From positions 1 through 41,245 of the IMG/VR virus record IMGVR_UViG_3300034375_003792: a stretch of 41,245 bases of DNA. The stretch is one strand, 5' to 3'. This document shows positions 1 to 9,800 of this stretch, piece after piece. The notes below the pieces were generated by a model that saw only the letters and a list, made by a program, of their open reading frames with translations, made no database searches and was not told the origin of the DNA. A program made the position numbers and the translations under genes. Source of the stretch: a virus. Positions within the stretch are counted from its first letter, which is position 1. The number at the start of each line of letters is the position of its first letter.

Positions 1-1
1 C

Positions 2-1273
2 AACCAGACTAAAGTAGAAATGAACTACGTGATATCTGCGCCGCGCATGTACAAAGGTCGTATTGAAAGTTTGGTAAGCAAGTGTATTGGTTTTGCAGAT
101 ATGATACAAATTACACACTTAAAGATACAACAAGTATTAGCTCGTATGGTGCCAGATGGTGTGTTTGTAGATGTAGATGGTTTAGCTGAAGTGGATTTAG
201 GTAATGGAACTACATACAATCCACAAGAAGCATTAAACATGTATTTTCAAACTGGTAGTATAGTTGGTAGATCTAAGACTGTAGATGGTGATATGAATCC
301 AGGTAAAGTGCCTATTCAAGAATTACAATCATCTTCTGGTATAAATAAAATACAAGCTTTAACTAATACGTATCAATATTATTTACAAATGATACGCGAT
401 GTGACCGGGCTAAATGAAGCTAGAGATGGTAGTCAACCAGCTAAAGACTCGTTAGTAGGTTTACAAAAACTAGCTGCAGCTGCATCAAATACAGCTACAA
501 AGCATATACTACAGTCTCTTATGTATTTGACTGTTAGATCTTGTGAAAATATTAGCTTAAGAATAAATGATATGTTAAATTATCCTTTAACTAAAGCTGC
601 TTTATTAAACTCTATAAACTCATTTAATGTAGCTACTTTAAATGAAATACAAGATTTAAGTATGCATGAGTTTGGTATATTTTTAGAGTTAGAGCCAGAA
701 GAAGAACAAAAACAAGTATTAGAAAAAAATATTCAAATAGCTTTACAAGCTGGTCAAATAGGTTTAGAAGACGCTATTGATATTAGACAAATAACAAATA
801 TAAAACTTGCTAATCAATATCTTAAGCTAAGTCAAAAAAGAAAAAGAGAAAGAGATCAGCAAGCGCAACAAGCTAATATACAAGCTCAAGCTCAAGCTAA
901 TGCTCAATCAGCTGAGCAAGCTGCTTTAGCTGAATTACAAAAGCAACAAGCTTTAACTCAAGAAAAAGTAAATTTAGAGCAAGCTAAATCTCAGTTTGAA
1001 ATACAGCGTATGCAAACAGAAGCTTCAATTAAAAAACAATTGATGGCCGAAGAGTTTAACTATAACATACAGCTTGCACAAGCTAAAGCTGGTGTAGAGA
1101 AAGAAAAAGAAAAAGAAATTGAAGATCGTAAAGATGAGCGTGCTAGAATTATAGGTACGCAACAATCTGAAATGATATCGCAAAGACAAAATGATGAATT
1201 ACCAAAAAACTTTGAGTCAGCTGGTAATGATGCACTTGGAGGATTTGGACTAGAGCAGTTTGAACCTCGGTAA
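2..1273 (+). CDS. Portal protein (head-tail connector), C-terminal part, truncated by window edge
   Basis: This is the dodecameric portal of the capsid vertex, through which DNA enters and leaves. The frame is open to the window edge (first complete codon at 2), so the N-terminus is missing and the Met at 20 is probably internal. Recognisable portal text includes SAPRMYKGRIESLV and MVPDGVF near the start and TGLNEARDGS about 130 residues in. The last 140 residues or so are Gln/Ala/Glu-rich coiled coil. It is followed by a scaffold-like gene and the major capsid gene, the usual podovirus order. The resemblance to crAss-like and marine podovirus portals is from memory. Portal identity is fairly secure from sequence and position together. 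Confidence 0.85.
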   Translation, partial: NQTKVEMNYVISAPRMYKGRIESLVSKCIGFADMIQITHLKIQQVLARMVPDGVFVDVDGLAEVDLGNGTTYNPQEALNMYFQTGSIVGRSKTVDGDMNPGKVPIQELQSSSGINKIQALTNTYQYYLQMIRDVTGLNEARDGSQPAKDSLVGLQKLAAAASNTATKHILQSLMYLTVRSCENISLRINDMLNYPLTKAALLNSINSFNVATLNEIQDLSMHEFGIFLELEPEEEQKQVLEKNIQIALQAGQIGLEDAIDIRQITNIKLANQYLKLSQKRKRERDQQAQQANIQAQAQANAQSAEQAALAELQKQQALTQEKVNLEQAKSQFEIQRMQTEASIKKQLMAEEFNYNIQLAQAKAGVEKEKEKEIEDRKDERARIIGTQQSEMISQRQNDELPKNFESAGNDALGGFGLEQFEPR

Positions 1274-1277
1274 AAAA

Positions 1278-1304
1278 CTTTTAATTATCTAATTATATTA
1301 TATT
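1278..1304 (+). promoter_or_regulatory. AT-rich leader, near-identical copy of the leader at 4027-4053
   Basis: The 27 bases directly before the scaffold ATG match the 27 bases before the ATG at 4054 at 24 positions with no gap, and both are followed by ATGGCA. The shared core is CTTTTAATTAT(C/T)TAATT. There is no Shine-Dalgarno sequence. It may be a translation-initiation leader or a promoter segment; the sequence alone does not decide which. Confidence 0.5.
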
Positions 1305-2534
1305 ATGGCAGAAGAAAATGCAACCCAAGAGGTTAAAAATGAAGGCGAGTTTTCTTTAAAAGGTAAGAAAACTAAACCTAAAAACTTAGGTAAAACCACA
1401 ACAGAACCTGTTAAAGTAGATTTATCTAAACTTGAGAAAAAAGAAACTCAAGATCAAAATGTAGTTAAAATAGATTTAACAGAAAAAAAAGAACAAGATG
1501 CCGTTCAAGCACAAGAGACAAATGATAGCGATGTTATTGTCGAAGAACCAAAAGACAGTAGCGACAGCGAAGGAGTGGTTGAAGAAATACGGACCACCGA
1601 AGAAAAAGTAGAATCTCCTTTAACTTTGATCGAAGAAAATCCGGTTGAAACAAAGGTAGAAGAGCAAAAACAAGTTGTTGAAGAAACAAAAGAAGTTCAG
1701 CAGCCAGCAAAACAACTACCTGAAAATATTGAAAAGCTAGTTTCATTTATGGAAGAAACTGGTGGTACAGTCGAAGATTATGTTCGATTAAATGCAGATT
1801 ACTCCAATGTAGATAACAATACATTGATTAGAGAATATTATAAACAAACTCGTCCGCACTTAGATTATGAAGATATAAATCTATTATTAGAAGATTATTC
1901 ATATGACGAAGAGCTAGACGAAGAAAAAGATATACGCAAAAAGAAAATAGCGTATAAAGAAGAAGTTGGAAAAGCCAAAAACTTTTTAGAGGGATTGAAA
2001 GATAAATATTACGATGAGATCAAGTTGAGACCAGGCGTAAATCAAGACCAACAAAAAGCTATGGATTTTTTCAATAGATATAACGAAGAGCAGAAAAGTG
2101 TAAAGCAAATGCATGAAGATTTTGTTAGTCGTACTAAAAGTTTTTTAACTGATGATTTCAAAGGTTTTGATTTCAATGTTGGAGACAAAAAATTTAGATA
2201 CGGAGTTAAAAATCCACCGCAGATAGCTAATGATCAAGCTGATATTACTAATTTTATTGGGACGTTCCTAGATAAAGAAAATAAAATATCAGATCTTTCA
2301 GGTTATCATAAAGCTTTATATGCCGCTAGAAATGCTGATACTATTGCTAGTCATTTTTATGAACAAGGAAAAGCTGATGCTGTTAAAGATGTTATGGCTA
2401 AATCGAAAAACATATCGACAGATGCTAGACCTACAGTTTCAGGTGATGTTTACGTAAAAGGATTTAAAGTAAAAGCTGTTAGTGGCGCTGATTCTTCAAG
2501 GCTTAAAATAAAAACAAAAAGATTTAATAAATAA
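1305..2534 (+). CDS. Putative capsid scaffolding protein
   Basis: This 409-residue protein lies between portal and major capsid protein, where podoviruses encode the scaffold that guides procapsid assembly. The first 140 residues or so are low-complexity, rich in Glu, Lys, Val and Thr and probably disordered. A helical, strongly charged middle follows (about 140-280), and the end is basic (KIKTKRFNK), as in scaffolds whose C-terminus docks on the capsid shell. No enzymatic motif is seen. The call rests on position and composition rather than a recognised domain. The start is preceded by the repeated AT-rich leader with no Shine-Dalgarno. Confidence 0.6.
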   Translation: MAEENATQEVKNEGEFSLKGKKTKPKNLGKTTTEPVKVDLSKLEKKETQDQNVVKIDLTEKKEQDAVQAQETNDSDVIVEEPKDSSDSEGVVEEIRTTEEKVESPLTLIEENPVETKVEEQKQVVEETKEVQQPAKQLPENIEKLVSFMEETGGTVEDYVRLNADYSNVDNNTLIREYYKQTRPHLDYEDINLLLEDYSYDEELDEEKDIRKKKIAYKEEVGKAKNFLEGLKDKYYDEIKLRPGVNQDQQKAMDFFNRYNEEQKSVKQMHEDFVSRTKSFLTDDFKGFDFNVGDKKFRYGVKNPPQIANDQADITNFIGTFLDKENKISDLSGYHKALYAARNADTIASHFYEQGKADAVKDVMAKSKNISTDARPTVSGDVYVKGFKVKAVSGADSSRLKIKTKRFNK

Positions 2535-2545
2535 AAATTTAAAAA

Positions 2546-3988
2546 ATGGCTTTAATACCACAATTTGGAAAGATAGTTCCAACTCAAAAGCAAGAAGCTT
2601 TACAGTCGAACTATCTACAATGGACAGATGCAGCTGCCGCTGATTTCGTCGATTTCTCTCAACAGTATCTCCCTGAGATCTATGAGCAAGAAGTAGAGCG
2701 ATATGGCAACAGAACGCTATCTGGCTTTTTACGTATGGTCGGAGCAGAAATGCCTATGACTTCTGATCAAGTTATTTGGTCTGAACAAAACCGACTACAC
2801 ATTGCATATGACAACTGTACTACTCCTACTAACTTAACTATCAACGTTAACCCTACTGCAGCTGCGGATATTTTCAACGTAATTTCTCCACGAGCTACTG
2901 TAGTTGTTATGGATGATTTTGGAGCTGAAGTAAAATGTTTAGTTACAGATTCTAACACAGGAACTGGTATCATTACCGTTGCTCCTTATACAGCTGCTAA
3001 CCTTACTGCTGCTGGTCTTGTTGGAAACGTAAAAGTATTTGTTTACGGTTCTGAATTTAGAAAAGGATCAACTACACCTAACTACGACGCTGCTACAAGT
3101 ACAACTGATGGGCTTGTAAGTGTTGACCCTGTGTTACAACAATATTCTAACCTACCTATTATCATTAGAAGCAAGTATACTGTTAACGGTTCTGACACAG
3201 CTCAGATCGGTTGGGTAGAAGTTGCTACTGAAGATGGTACTTCTGGATATCTATGGTATCTAAAAGCTGAGTCTGAAACAAGACTACGTTTTGAAGATTA
3301 CTTAGAAATGTCAGTTGTTGAAGGTGAACTTGCTGCTGCTGGTTCAGCTGCGGCTGGTGTTGCTGGAACTAAAGGTACACAAGGTCTTTTTGCTGCTATT
3401 CAAGAGCGTGGAAACGTTCAAACTGGATTTACTGCAGCTACAGGTCTTGGTGACTTTGATGATATTCTACGTAACCTAGATACTCAAGGAGCTATTGAAG
3501 AAAACATGCTTTTCTTAAACCGTGATACTTCATTGGATTTTGATGATATGCTTTCTTTGATTTCAACTGGAGCTGAAGGTGGTACTGCTTTTGGATTGTT
3601 TGAAAATTCAGAAGATATGGCACTTAATCTTGGTTTCTCAGGATTCCGCAGAGGTTCTTATGACTTCTACAAAACTGATTGGAAATACTTGAACGACGCT
3701 TCAACGCGTGGTGGACAGACTGGACCTGCTTCAATTGAAGGAGTTCTTATTCCTGCAGGTACTTCAACAGTATATGATCAAATCCTAGGTACGAACATTC
3801 GTCGTCCATTCCTTCACGTACGTTACCGAGCTTCTCAAGCTGATGACAGACGTATGAAGTCTTGGTTGACTGGTTCTGTTGGCGGAGCATTTACAAGTGA
3901 TCTTGATGCTATGGAAGTTAACTTCCTATCAGAAAGATGTCTTGTTGTGCAAGGTGCTAACAACTTTGTTCTATTCCAAGGAGCATAA
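2546..3988 (+). CDS. Major capsid protein
   Basis: This 480-residue protein forms the capsid shell. It begins MALIPQFGKIVPTQKQEA and ends with the segment SERCLVVQGANNFVLFQGA, both of which resemble major capsid proteins of environmental crAss-like or marine podoviruses from memory. The middle (about 85-230) is beta-rich with many Thr/Ala/Asn, and about 255-275 is Ala/Gly-rich. Its codon use differs from its neighbours, with many AAC, TTC, TAC and CGT codons where flanking genes prefer AAT, TTT, TAT and AGA, as expected for the most highly translated gene of a phage. A strong UUCG hairpin follows directly, which would isolate or cap its transcript. Confidence 0.85.
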   Translation: MALIPQFGKIVPTQKQEALQSNYLQWTDAAAADFVDFSQQYLPEIYEQEVERYGNRTLSGFLRMVGAEMPMTSDQVIWSEQNRLHIAYDNCTTPTNLTINVNPTAAADIFNVISPRATVVVMDDFGAEVKCLVTDSNTGTGIITVAPYTAANLTAAGLVGNVKVFVYGSEFRKGSTTPNYDAATSTTDGLVSVDPVLQQYSNLPIIIRSKYTVNGSDTAQIGWVEVATEDGTSGYLWYLKAESETRLRFEDYLEMSVVEGELAAAGSAAAGVAGTKGTQGLFAAIQERGNVQTGFTAATGLGDFDDILRNLDTQGAIEENMLFLNRDTSLDFDDMLSLISTGAEGGTAFGLFENSEDMALNLGFSGFRRGSYDFYKTDWKYLNDASTRGGQTGPASIEGVLIPAGTSTVYDQILGTNIRRPFLHVRYRASQADDRRMKSWLTGSVGGAFTSDLDAMEVNFLSERCLVVQGANNFVLFQGA

Positions 3989-3996
3989 TTGTTCAT

Positions 3997-4034
3997 AAGG
4001 TTATGGGCGCTTCGGCGCCCTATAGCCTTTTAAT
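3997..4034 (+). terminator. Hairpin with UUCG tetraloop after major capsid gene
   Basis: The arm AAGGTTATGGGCGC pairs with GCGCCC-T-ATAGCCTT around a TTCG loop. This gives about 14 pairs with one bulged T and one G·T pair, followed by TTTTAATTATTTAA. It is a plausible rho-independent or partial terminator, or an mRNA 3'-end stabiliser, after the most expressed gene. The T-tract is short, so read-through is likely. Confidence 0.7.
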
Positions 4035-4053
4035 TATTTAATTTTATTATATC
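4027..4053 (+). promoter_or_regulatory. AT-rich leader, second copy
   Basis: This is the second copy of the 27-base leader seen at 1278-1304 (24 of 27 identical). It begins within the tail of the hairpin after the capsid gene and runs to the ATG at 4054. The equal spacing to the ATG in both copies argues for a role at initiation. There is no Shine-Dalgarno. Confidence 0.5.
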
Positions 4054-4875
4054 ATGGCAAAAAAAGAAACAAAAGAGGTGGAAGTTAACGAACCAGAAGT
4101 TGTAGTTGCACCACCAAAAAAAGTAAAAATACAAAAGTCAGATTCTTGGGAAACTAAGGACAGAACTTATATATTAAGAGGACCTCATACTCCACTTACT
4201 TTAACTATTCCAGCAAAACATACCCGCAAACACGCGTTGTTATTTTTTGATGGTAAAACAAATCAACAAAGAGAACTACGATACGCTACTAACATGAGCA
4301 GTCCTTTTGTTGATGAACAAAAAGGGGAGGTAACTTTAGGTCATATAACATTTAAAGACGGAACGTTAAATGTTCCAAAAGAAAATATAGGTTTACAAAA
4401 ACTATTATCTTTGTATCACCCTTTAAAAGATAAAAAGTATACAGAGTTTATACCACAGCAAATAGCTGAAGATGAATTAAGTGCTTTAGAAATTGAAATT
4501 GAAGCATTAAATTTAGCTAAAGATATTGATATTGATCATGCTGAAGCTGTATTAAGAGTAGAAAAAGGTAATTCAGTAGGTAACATGTCTTCTAAAGAAA
4601 TTAAAAGAGACTTGCTACTTATGGCTAAAAGAAATCCTGATTTATTTTTAAACTTAGTTAAAGATGAAAATATTCAATTAAGAAACTTTGGTATTAATGC
4701 TTGTGAAAACAGAATTATATATTTATCTGGCGATCAAAGAACATTTCACTGGGGATCTAATGATAGAAAATTAATGACAGTTCCTTTTGATGAAAATCCT
4801 TACTCAGCACTAGCCGCTTGGTTTAAAACTGACGAAGGTGTAGAAGTTTATAAATCTATAGAAAAAAGATTATAA
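4054..4875 (+). CDS. Head-associated protein of unknown function
   Basis: This 273-residue protein lies between the major capsid protein and the connector proteins, so it is probably a virion or assembly protein. Residues 1-25 are charged and probably disordered. Residues 35-115 look like a small beta-rich domain (TYILRGPHTPLTLTIP, then a DGK turn), and 140-273 is mainly helical. No catalytic motif is seen. A homolog of unknown function appears in this position in other marine phages, from memory. The gene is bracketed by two strong hairpins (3997-4034 and 4888-4920), so its mRNA may be processed or expressed separately. Function is not assigned. Confidence 0.75.
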   Translation: MAKKETKEVEVNEPEVVVAPPKKVKIQKSDSWETKDRTYILRGPHTPLTLTIPAKHTRKHALLFFDGKTNQQRELRYATNMSSPFVDEQKGEVTLGHITFKDGTLNVPKENIGLQKLLSLYHPLKDKKYTEFIPQQIAEDELSALEIEIEALNLAKDIDIDHAEAVLRVEKGNSVGNMSSKEIKRDLLLMAKRNPDLFLNLVKDENIQLRNFGINACENRIIYLSGDQRTFHWGSNDRKLMTVPFDENPYSALAAWFKTDEGVEVYKSIEKRL

Positions 4876-4887
4876 ACAAGTGATAAT

Positions 4888-4920
4888 AGTATAGGGCTCG
4901 TTCACTCGGGCCCTTATACT
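4888..4920 (+). other. RNA hairpin (13 bp, bulged U) between head genes
   Basis: The arm AGTATAGGGCTCG pairs with CGGGCCC-T-TATACT around the loop TTCACT. This gives 13 pairs including one T·G, with one bulged T. On the + strand it is followed by A-rich sequence, not T's, so it is not a standard terminator. It may be an mRNA-processing or stability element. It shares the GGGC stem and bulged-T design with the hairpin at 3997. Confidence 0.65.
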
Positions 4921-4934
4921 TAAAAAAAATATAA

Positions 4935-5675
4935 ATGGCAATAAACGTAAATACTGTTTACACTACAGTGTTAGCTATACTTAATAAAGAACAGCGTGGT
5001 TATTTAACACCTGATGAATTTAATAAGTTAGCAACGCAGGTTCAATTAGATGTTTTTGAAAATTACTTTGAAGATATGAACCAACAATTACGTGTTCCTC
5101 AAACAGATAATGAATACGCCAATAGACAAAAAAATGTAGATAATCTTATATCTATATTTAAAACAATAGGCGCCACTACTTATGACGGCGCGGGTGGTTA
5201 TTTTTTAGCGCCATCAGATGTACATAGAATAGGTACAGTTATATATAAAAGCGAAAAAGAGTTACAGCGATTAGATCGAAATGATTTTCTACATGTAAAC
5301 TTATCTCCACTAACTAAACCCACAGAGCAATTTCCTGTTTATCTTTATGAGCAAGCGACCCAAGGTACTGGCGGAGCTGACACTGGTCAACCTCATATAT
5401 ATGTATATCCTACATCTATAAATAATGCTAACGATATAACAGTTTCTTATATTAGAAAACCAGCAGACGTAGTCTGGGGTTTTAGTGTTAATCCTACTTT
5501 GAACAATTATGTTTATAATGCAGCTTCTTCTGTTCAATTTGAATTAGATAATACAGAGCAAGTTGAGGTTATTATAAGAATACTAGCATACGCTGGAGTA
5601 ATTATAAGAGACCCACAAATTGTACAAGTGGCTCAACAAGCTATTCAAGCTGAAGAAGTAAATTCAAAAAGTTAA
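4935..5675 (+). CDS. Putative connector/ring (neck) protein
   Basis: This 246-residue protein begins MAINVNTVYTTVLAILNKEQRGYLTPDEF, a start I associate with neck proteins of marine and crAss-like podoviruses (motif GYLTPdEFNkLA…Q…FE.YF). It is mixed alpha/beta with no enzyme motif. It lies just before another connector protein, with only 3 bases between the stop and the next ATG, so the two are probably translated together. The likely role is a ring between portal and tail. It could instead be a head completion protein; the family is recognised by pattern only. Confidence 0.6.
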   Translation: MAINVNTVYTTVLAILNKEQRGYLTPDEFNKLATQVQLDVFENYFEDMNQQLRVPQTDNEYANRQKNVDNLISIFKTIGATTYDGAGGYFLAPSDVHRIGTVIYKSEKELQRLDRNDFLHVNLSPLTKPTEQFPVYLYEQATQGTGGADTGQPHIYVYPTSINNANDITVSYIRKPADVVWGFSVNPTLNNYVYNAASSVQFELDNTEQVEVIIRILAYAGVIIRDPQIVQVAQQAIQAEEVNSKS

Positions 5676-5678
5676 TAA

Positions 5679-6890
5679 ATGTCATTACTAACAGAAAACA
5701 ATCGGCAATATTACGAAGGCGCGCAAGGCTTTAGAGGTAATGGAGTTTTAGTAGATTTTACAACTACGTTTAACACCGATTTAATATTTGGTTCAGCATC
5801 ACCATCTGATGTAGATTATCAAAAAAATAATTTTAAACTATACACTAGCACGACTGGCGTTCCAGGTAGTTGGTCCGAAACTACAACTGGATATTCTGTT
5901 AGTGGTAATGTAATTACATTTACAGCTCCACCAGCAACTGGATTATATATTGTTGTGCAACTTAAAAAGCTAGATGGTGGCAACTATGGTAGCACTACAG
6001 CTGACAAAGCTTATGGTGATACTGTTGAAAAAAATTATGGTTCATATGCCTACACAAAACTAGAAGATATTGTAAATAACTTTTTGTTAGCTTACGTAGG
6101 ACCTGGTAAACTTATACAAGACGTTAAAAGAACAGATGTTATATTTCATGCTAAACGTGCTATGCAAGAGTTTAGTTATGATACACTTAAAAGTATAAAC
6201 TCTCAAGAGTTAACTATACCACATAGCTTGAGTGTAGTTTTACCTCAAGACTTTGTAAACTATGTTAACCTATATTGGGTTGATAATCAAGGCGCTCAGC
6301 ATATAATTATGCCGGCTAACAACTTAACTAGTAATCCGTCTGAGTTACCTTTACAAGGATCTAATGGAGTTCCGGTTCAAGATAACTTTAACGAAAACAT
6401 AGATACTACTTCTATTATAGAAGAAAGATGGAGAACTAATTTTCTTAAAAATGAAGATCAAGATATATTAGATAGTTCTGTATATGGTTGGGAGTATTAT
6501 TATGGTTGGCCTGAGTTTGGTTATGGTCAATTATATGGTCTTGATCCTCAATACTCTAATGCTAACGGTTATTTTACAATAAATAATAGAGAGGGAAAAA
6601 TATCTTTTTCATCTAACTTAGTAGATAAAATTATTATATTTGAATATATATCTGATGGCTTATCTACAGATGTAGAAACAAGAGTTCCTAAGCTAGCCGA
6701 AGAAGCTATGTACGCTTATATTAGTCACGCTGTAATTGCCACTAGAATAAATCAACCTGAATATTTAGTTCAAAGATTAAAGCGAGAAGCTAGCGCTAAA
6801 CTTAGAAATGCTAAAATACGTTTATCAAATATAAAATTAAACGAAATAGTTCAAGTTATGCGTGGTAAATCTAAATGGATAAAACACTAA
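5679..6890 (+). CDS. Putative head-tail adaptor / tail tubular ring protein
   Basis: This 403-residue protein has two parts. Residues 1-110 form a beta-rich, Thr/Gly-rich domain that recalls the small beta domain at the N-terminus of podovirus tail proteins (…YSVSGNVITFTAPPATGLY). Residues 110-403 form the conserved connector part, with KLEDIVNNFL, VIFHAKRAMQEFSYD and LPQDFVNYVNLYW, which I associate with P22 gp4-like/tail tubular proteins of crAss-like and marine phages. The C-terminus is basic and helical (RLKREASAKLRNAK). It lies between another ring protein and the stabilisation protein, as expected for the tail neck. Confidence 0.65.
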   Translation: MSLLTENNRQYYEGAQGFRGNGVLVDFTTTFNTDLIFGSASPSDVDYQKNNFKLYTSTTGVPGSWSETTTGYSVSGNVITFTAPPATGLYIVVQLKKLDGGNYGSTTADKAYGDTVEKNYGSYAYTKLEDIVNNFLLAYVGPGKLIQDVKRTDVIFHAKRAMQEFSYDTLKSINSQELTIPHSLSVVLPQDFVNYVNLYWVDNQGAQHIIMPANNLTSNPSELPLQGSNGVPVQDNFNENIDTTSIIEERWRTNFLKNEDQDILDSSVYGWEYYYGWPEFGYGQLYGLDPQYSNANGYFTINNREGKISFSSNLVDKIIIFEYISDGLSTDVETRVPKLAEEAMYAYISHAVIATRINQPEYLVQRLKREASAKLRNAKIRLSNIKLNEIVQVMRGKSKWIKH

Positions 6891-6896
6891 AATTAA

Positions 6897-9800
6897 ATGG
6901 CTGAAGTTAAAAACGCTTTCATCAAATCTAAAATGAATAAGGACCTAGATTCTAGGCTTATTCCAAGTGGTGAATATAGAGATGCTCAAAATGCTCAGAT
7001 TAGTAGATCTGAAGGAGATGATGTTGGAGCTTTAGAAAACGTTTTAGGTAATGAAGTTGCTGGTAAAGATGCTATTAATTTAGGCGCTGAATTTGAAGCT
7101 GGTGAAAGTTATGCTGATGATTTAACTTGTATAGGTTATTTTTCTGATGAATCAACTAATTGTATATATGTATTTTTAACAGATGGAGTTTCGCAAGATT
7201 TAACTTATGACAAAGATGCTCATAATTTTATATACAAATATCAAGTAGGAAGCCCTGCGCCTGTTAAATTAGTTGAAGGTGCTTTTTTAAATTTTTCTAA
7301 ATATTATCCTATACATGGCGTTAATTTATTAGAAGGACTTTTATTTTTTACTGACAACAGAAATCAGCCAAGAAAAATAAATGTAAACTTAGCTAATCCA
7401 GAAAGTCTTCCTACGCCTACATATTATACGAATGAAGATCAAATATCTGTAGCTAAGTATAATCCTTACGAACCTATACAATTATTTGAAGAAATTACAG
7501 CTGCAAGAGTAGCTGACAACTCATTGCTAACAGCTGCAGAGGGTGAGTATGATACTACAATGCGAGATGTTGTAAGTAAGTTTTATCCAGACGGAGGTAC
7601 AGCTCAAGTTACAGCCACTGCAACAGGAACTGTTTTTAGTATTACAGATCCTATATTAGAGTTTTTTCCAAAAGAACAAGGTACCGGACTTTCTAATAAT
7701 GAACCTCAAGCAGGTATGACTTTAGGAAAAATACTTGCTTCAAATCCAAGTGGTCCAATAGAAGATACAGGCGTTTTAGTTGATAGCTACAGTACGAACC
7801 AGCTAACAGTAAGCGGTTCAATTACTCTAGCGCTAAACGATATTCTAGTATTTAACTTTAATCCTTATTACGATAATGCTTATGCTGGTGATTCTAGATT
7901 TTTAGAAGATAAGTTTGTAAGGTTTAGTTATAGATTTAAATTTGATGATGGCGAATATTCTATATACGCGCCGTTTACTCAACCATGTTTTATTCCAAAG
8001 CAAGACGGTTATTTTTTAAATAACTCAGAATTTTTAGGTGATCAGCAAAGTACGTTTGGATCTACTATAGTTTCGTTTATGGAAAATAAAGTAAACGAAA
8101 TAAAACTTATTATTCCATTACCTTCTACAGGTACTAACTTGCGAGATGAGTTCAAAATAACAGAAGTAGATATACTATTTAAAGAGTCAGATGGTTTAGC
8201 TGTACAAGTTGCAGAAACTATAACTGTGTCAGATGTCGCTACTAGCGCGGGTAGTAATGATTATTACGAATACACTTATATAAATAAAAAACCATATAAA
8301 ACTTTACCAGAGAGTGGTTTAATTAGAGTGTATGATAAAATACCGGTAAGAGCATTATCACAAGAAATTATAAGCAATAGAGTTGTTTATGGTAACTTTC
8401 AAGATAAACACACTCCTCCAGCTTCATTAGATTATTATGTAGCTGTAGGAGACAAAGAACCTTTTAACGATAACATATTGACTGCTAAAGTTGATGGCGC
8501 AGCAGGACCTACTACAGATTTTAATTTAAAAGATATAGACCCTACCACTTCTGTCCCTTATAAAGGAGCTATTGTTTCTGGGTTAAGTGTAGTTAGCCCT
8601 TGCTTTGTTGATAGTTACACTGGTACGACTGTAACATTTACAACAAATCAAACTTTACCAAACGACGAAGTTCTTACGTTTACTCCACCAAACGACATTG
8701 TTAACTACACAAGTGAAATAGAATATCCAAGTAGTTCTGTAAAAACAAATAGAACTTATCAAGTTGGTGTTGTTTTGTCTGATAAGTTTGGTAGACAATC
8801 AAGTGTTATATTGTCAAACAACAAAGATGTTATAACCGTAAATGATATATCTTATTCTGGTGAAACTATATATTCAGCATATCCAAGTGAGAGTAATTTA
8901 GAAAACGACATACAAGAGTGGCCAGGTAATTCACTTAAAGTTTCTTTTAACGCAATAATTGATAGCTTAAAAACATCTGATAATGTTACAATACCTGGGA
9001 TGTATAATGGAGATCCTAATGACGATGGTTATAACCCACTTGGTTGGTATTCGTTTAAAATAGTTGTTAAACAACAAGAGCAAGAATATTATAATGTATA
9101 CACTGCGGGCGCTATAAAAGGTCTTCCTTTTGGTGGTTCTAGTGCAGATTTTAATACTTCATTTGTTACTTTAATTAATGATAATATCAATAAAGTTCCT
9201 AGAGATTTAGAAGCTGTTGGTCCACAAGATAAAACTTTTAGAAGTAGTGTTCGATTATTTGGTAGAGTTATGAATACAGAAGCCCCTTTTAGTAACACTG
9301 GTAACGAGCAATACCCAATAGATCCAGCCCAACCAGGTTCAATTCTTGCTTTTAGAAGTTCATTTACAACAAACACTATAGAGGATTTATTTGATTTATT
9401 TGATGTAGCAGACTATTCAGGATCACCAGGTAACGATCCTATTACTAGTCCTAAAAACCCATATTATCCTTTTTTCAAATCAGATTCAAATCCTTTTGTA
9501 GGTGAAATAATAACATCTCAAATAGCATCTGAACAATTTGGAGTTGAAAATATACCTAATGGCCAAAATAATTATACTAAAGTAGAAAATTTAGCTATAT
9601 TTGAAACAGCACCTGTTGTTTCAAGATTAGAGTTATTTTATGAAACATCTACATCTGGTTTAATATCAGATCTAAATGTAGCTATTAATAACTCTGAGGG
9701 AGTATTTACTGCTTTTATAGATAGATTTCTTGATAATTCTTTTCAAGAAGATTTGAAAGAAAACGAAAGTATGCTTGCTGGTAATTTTGAAATTGTTGAC

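Noticed and set aside
4888-4934. Rho-independent terminator after the 273-residue head gene
   Set aside because: The hairpin is strong, but A's follow it on the + strand instead of T's, so it is recorded as a structured element only.
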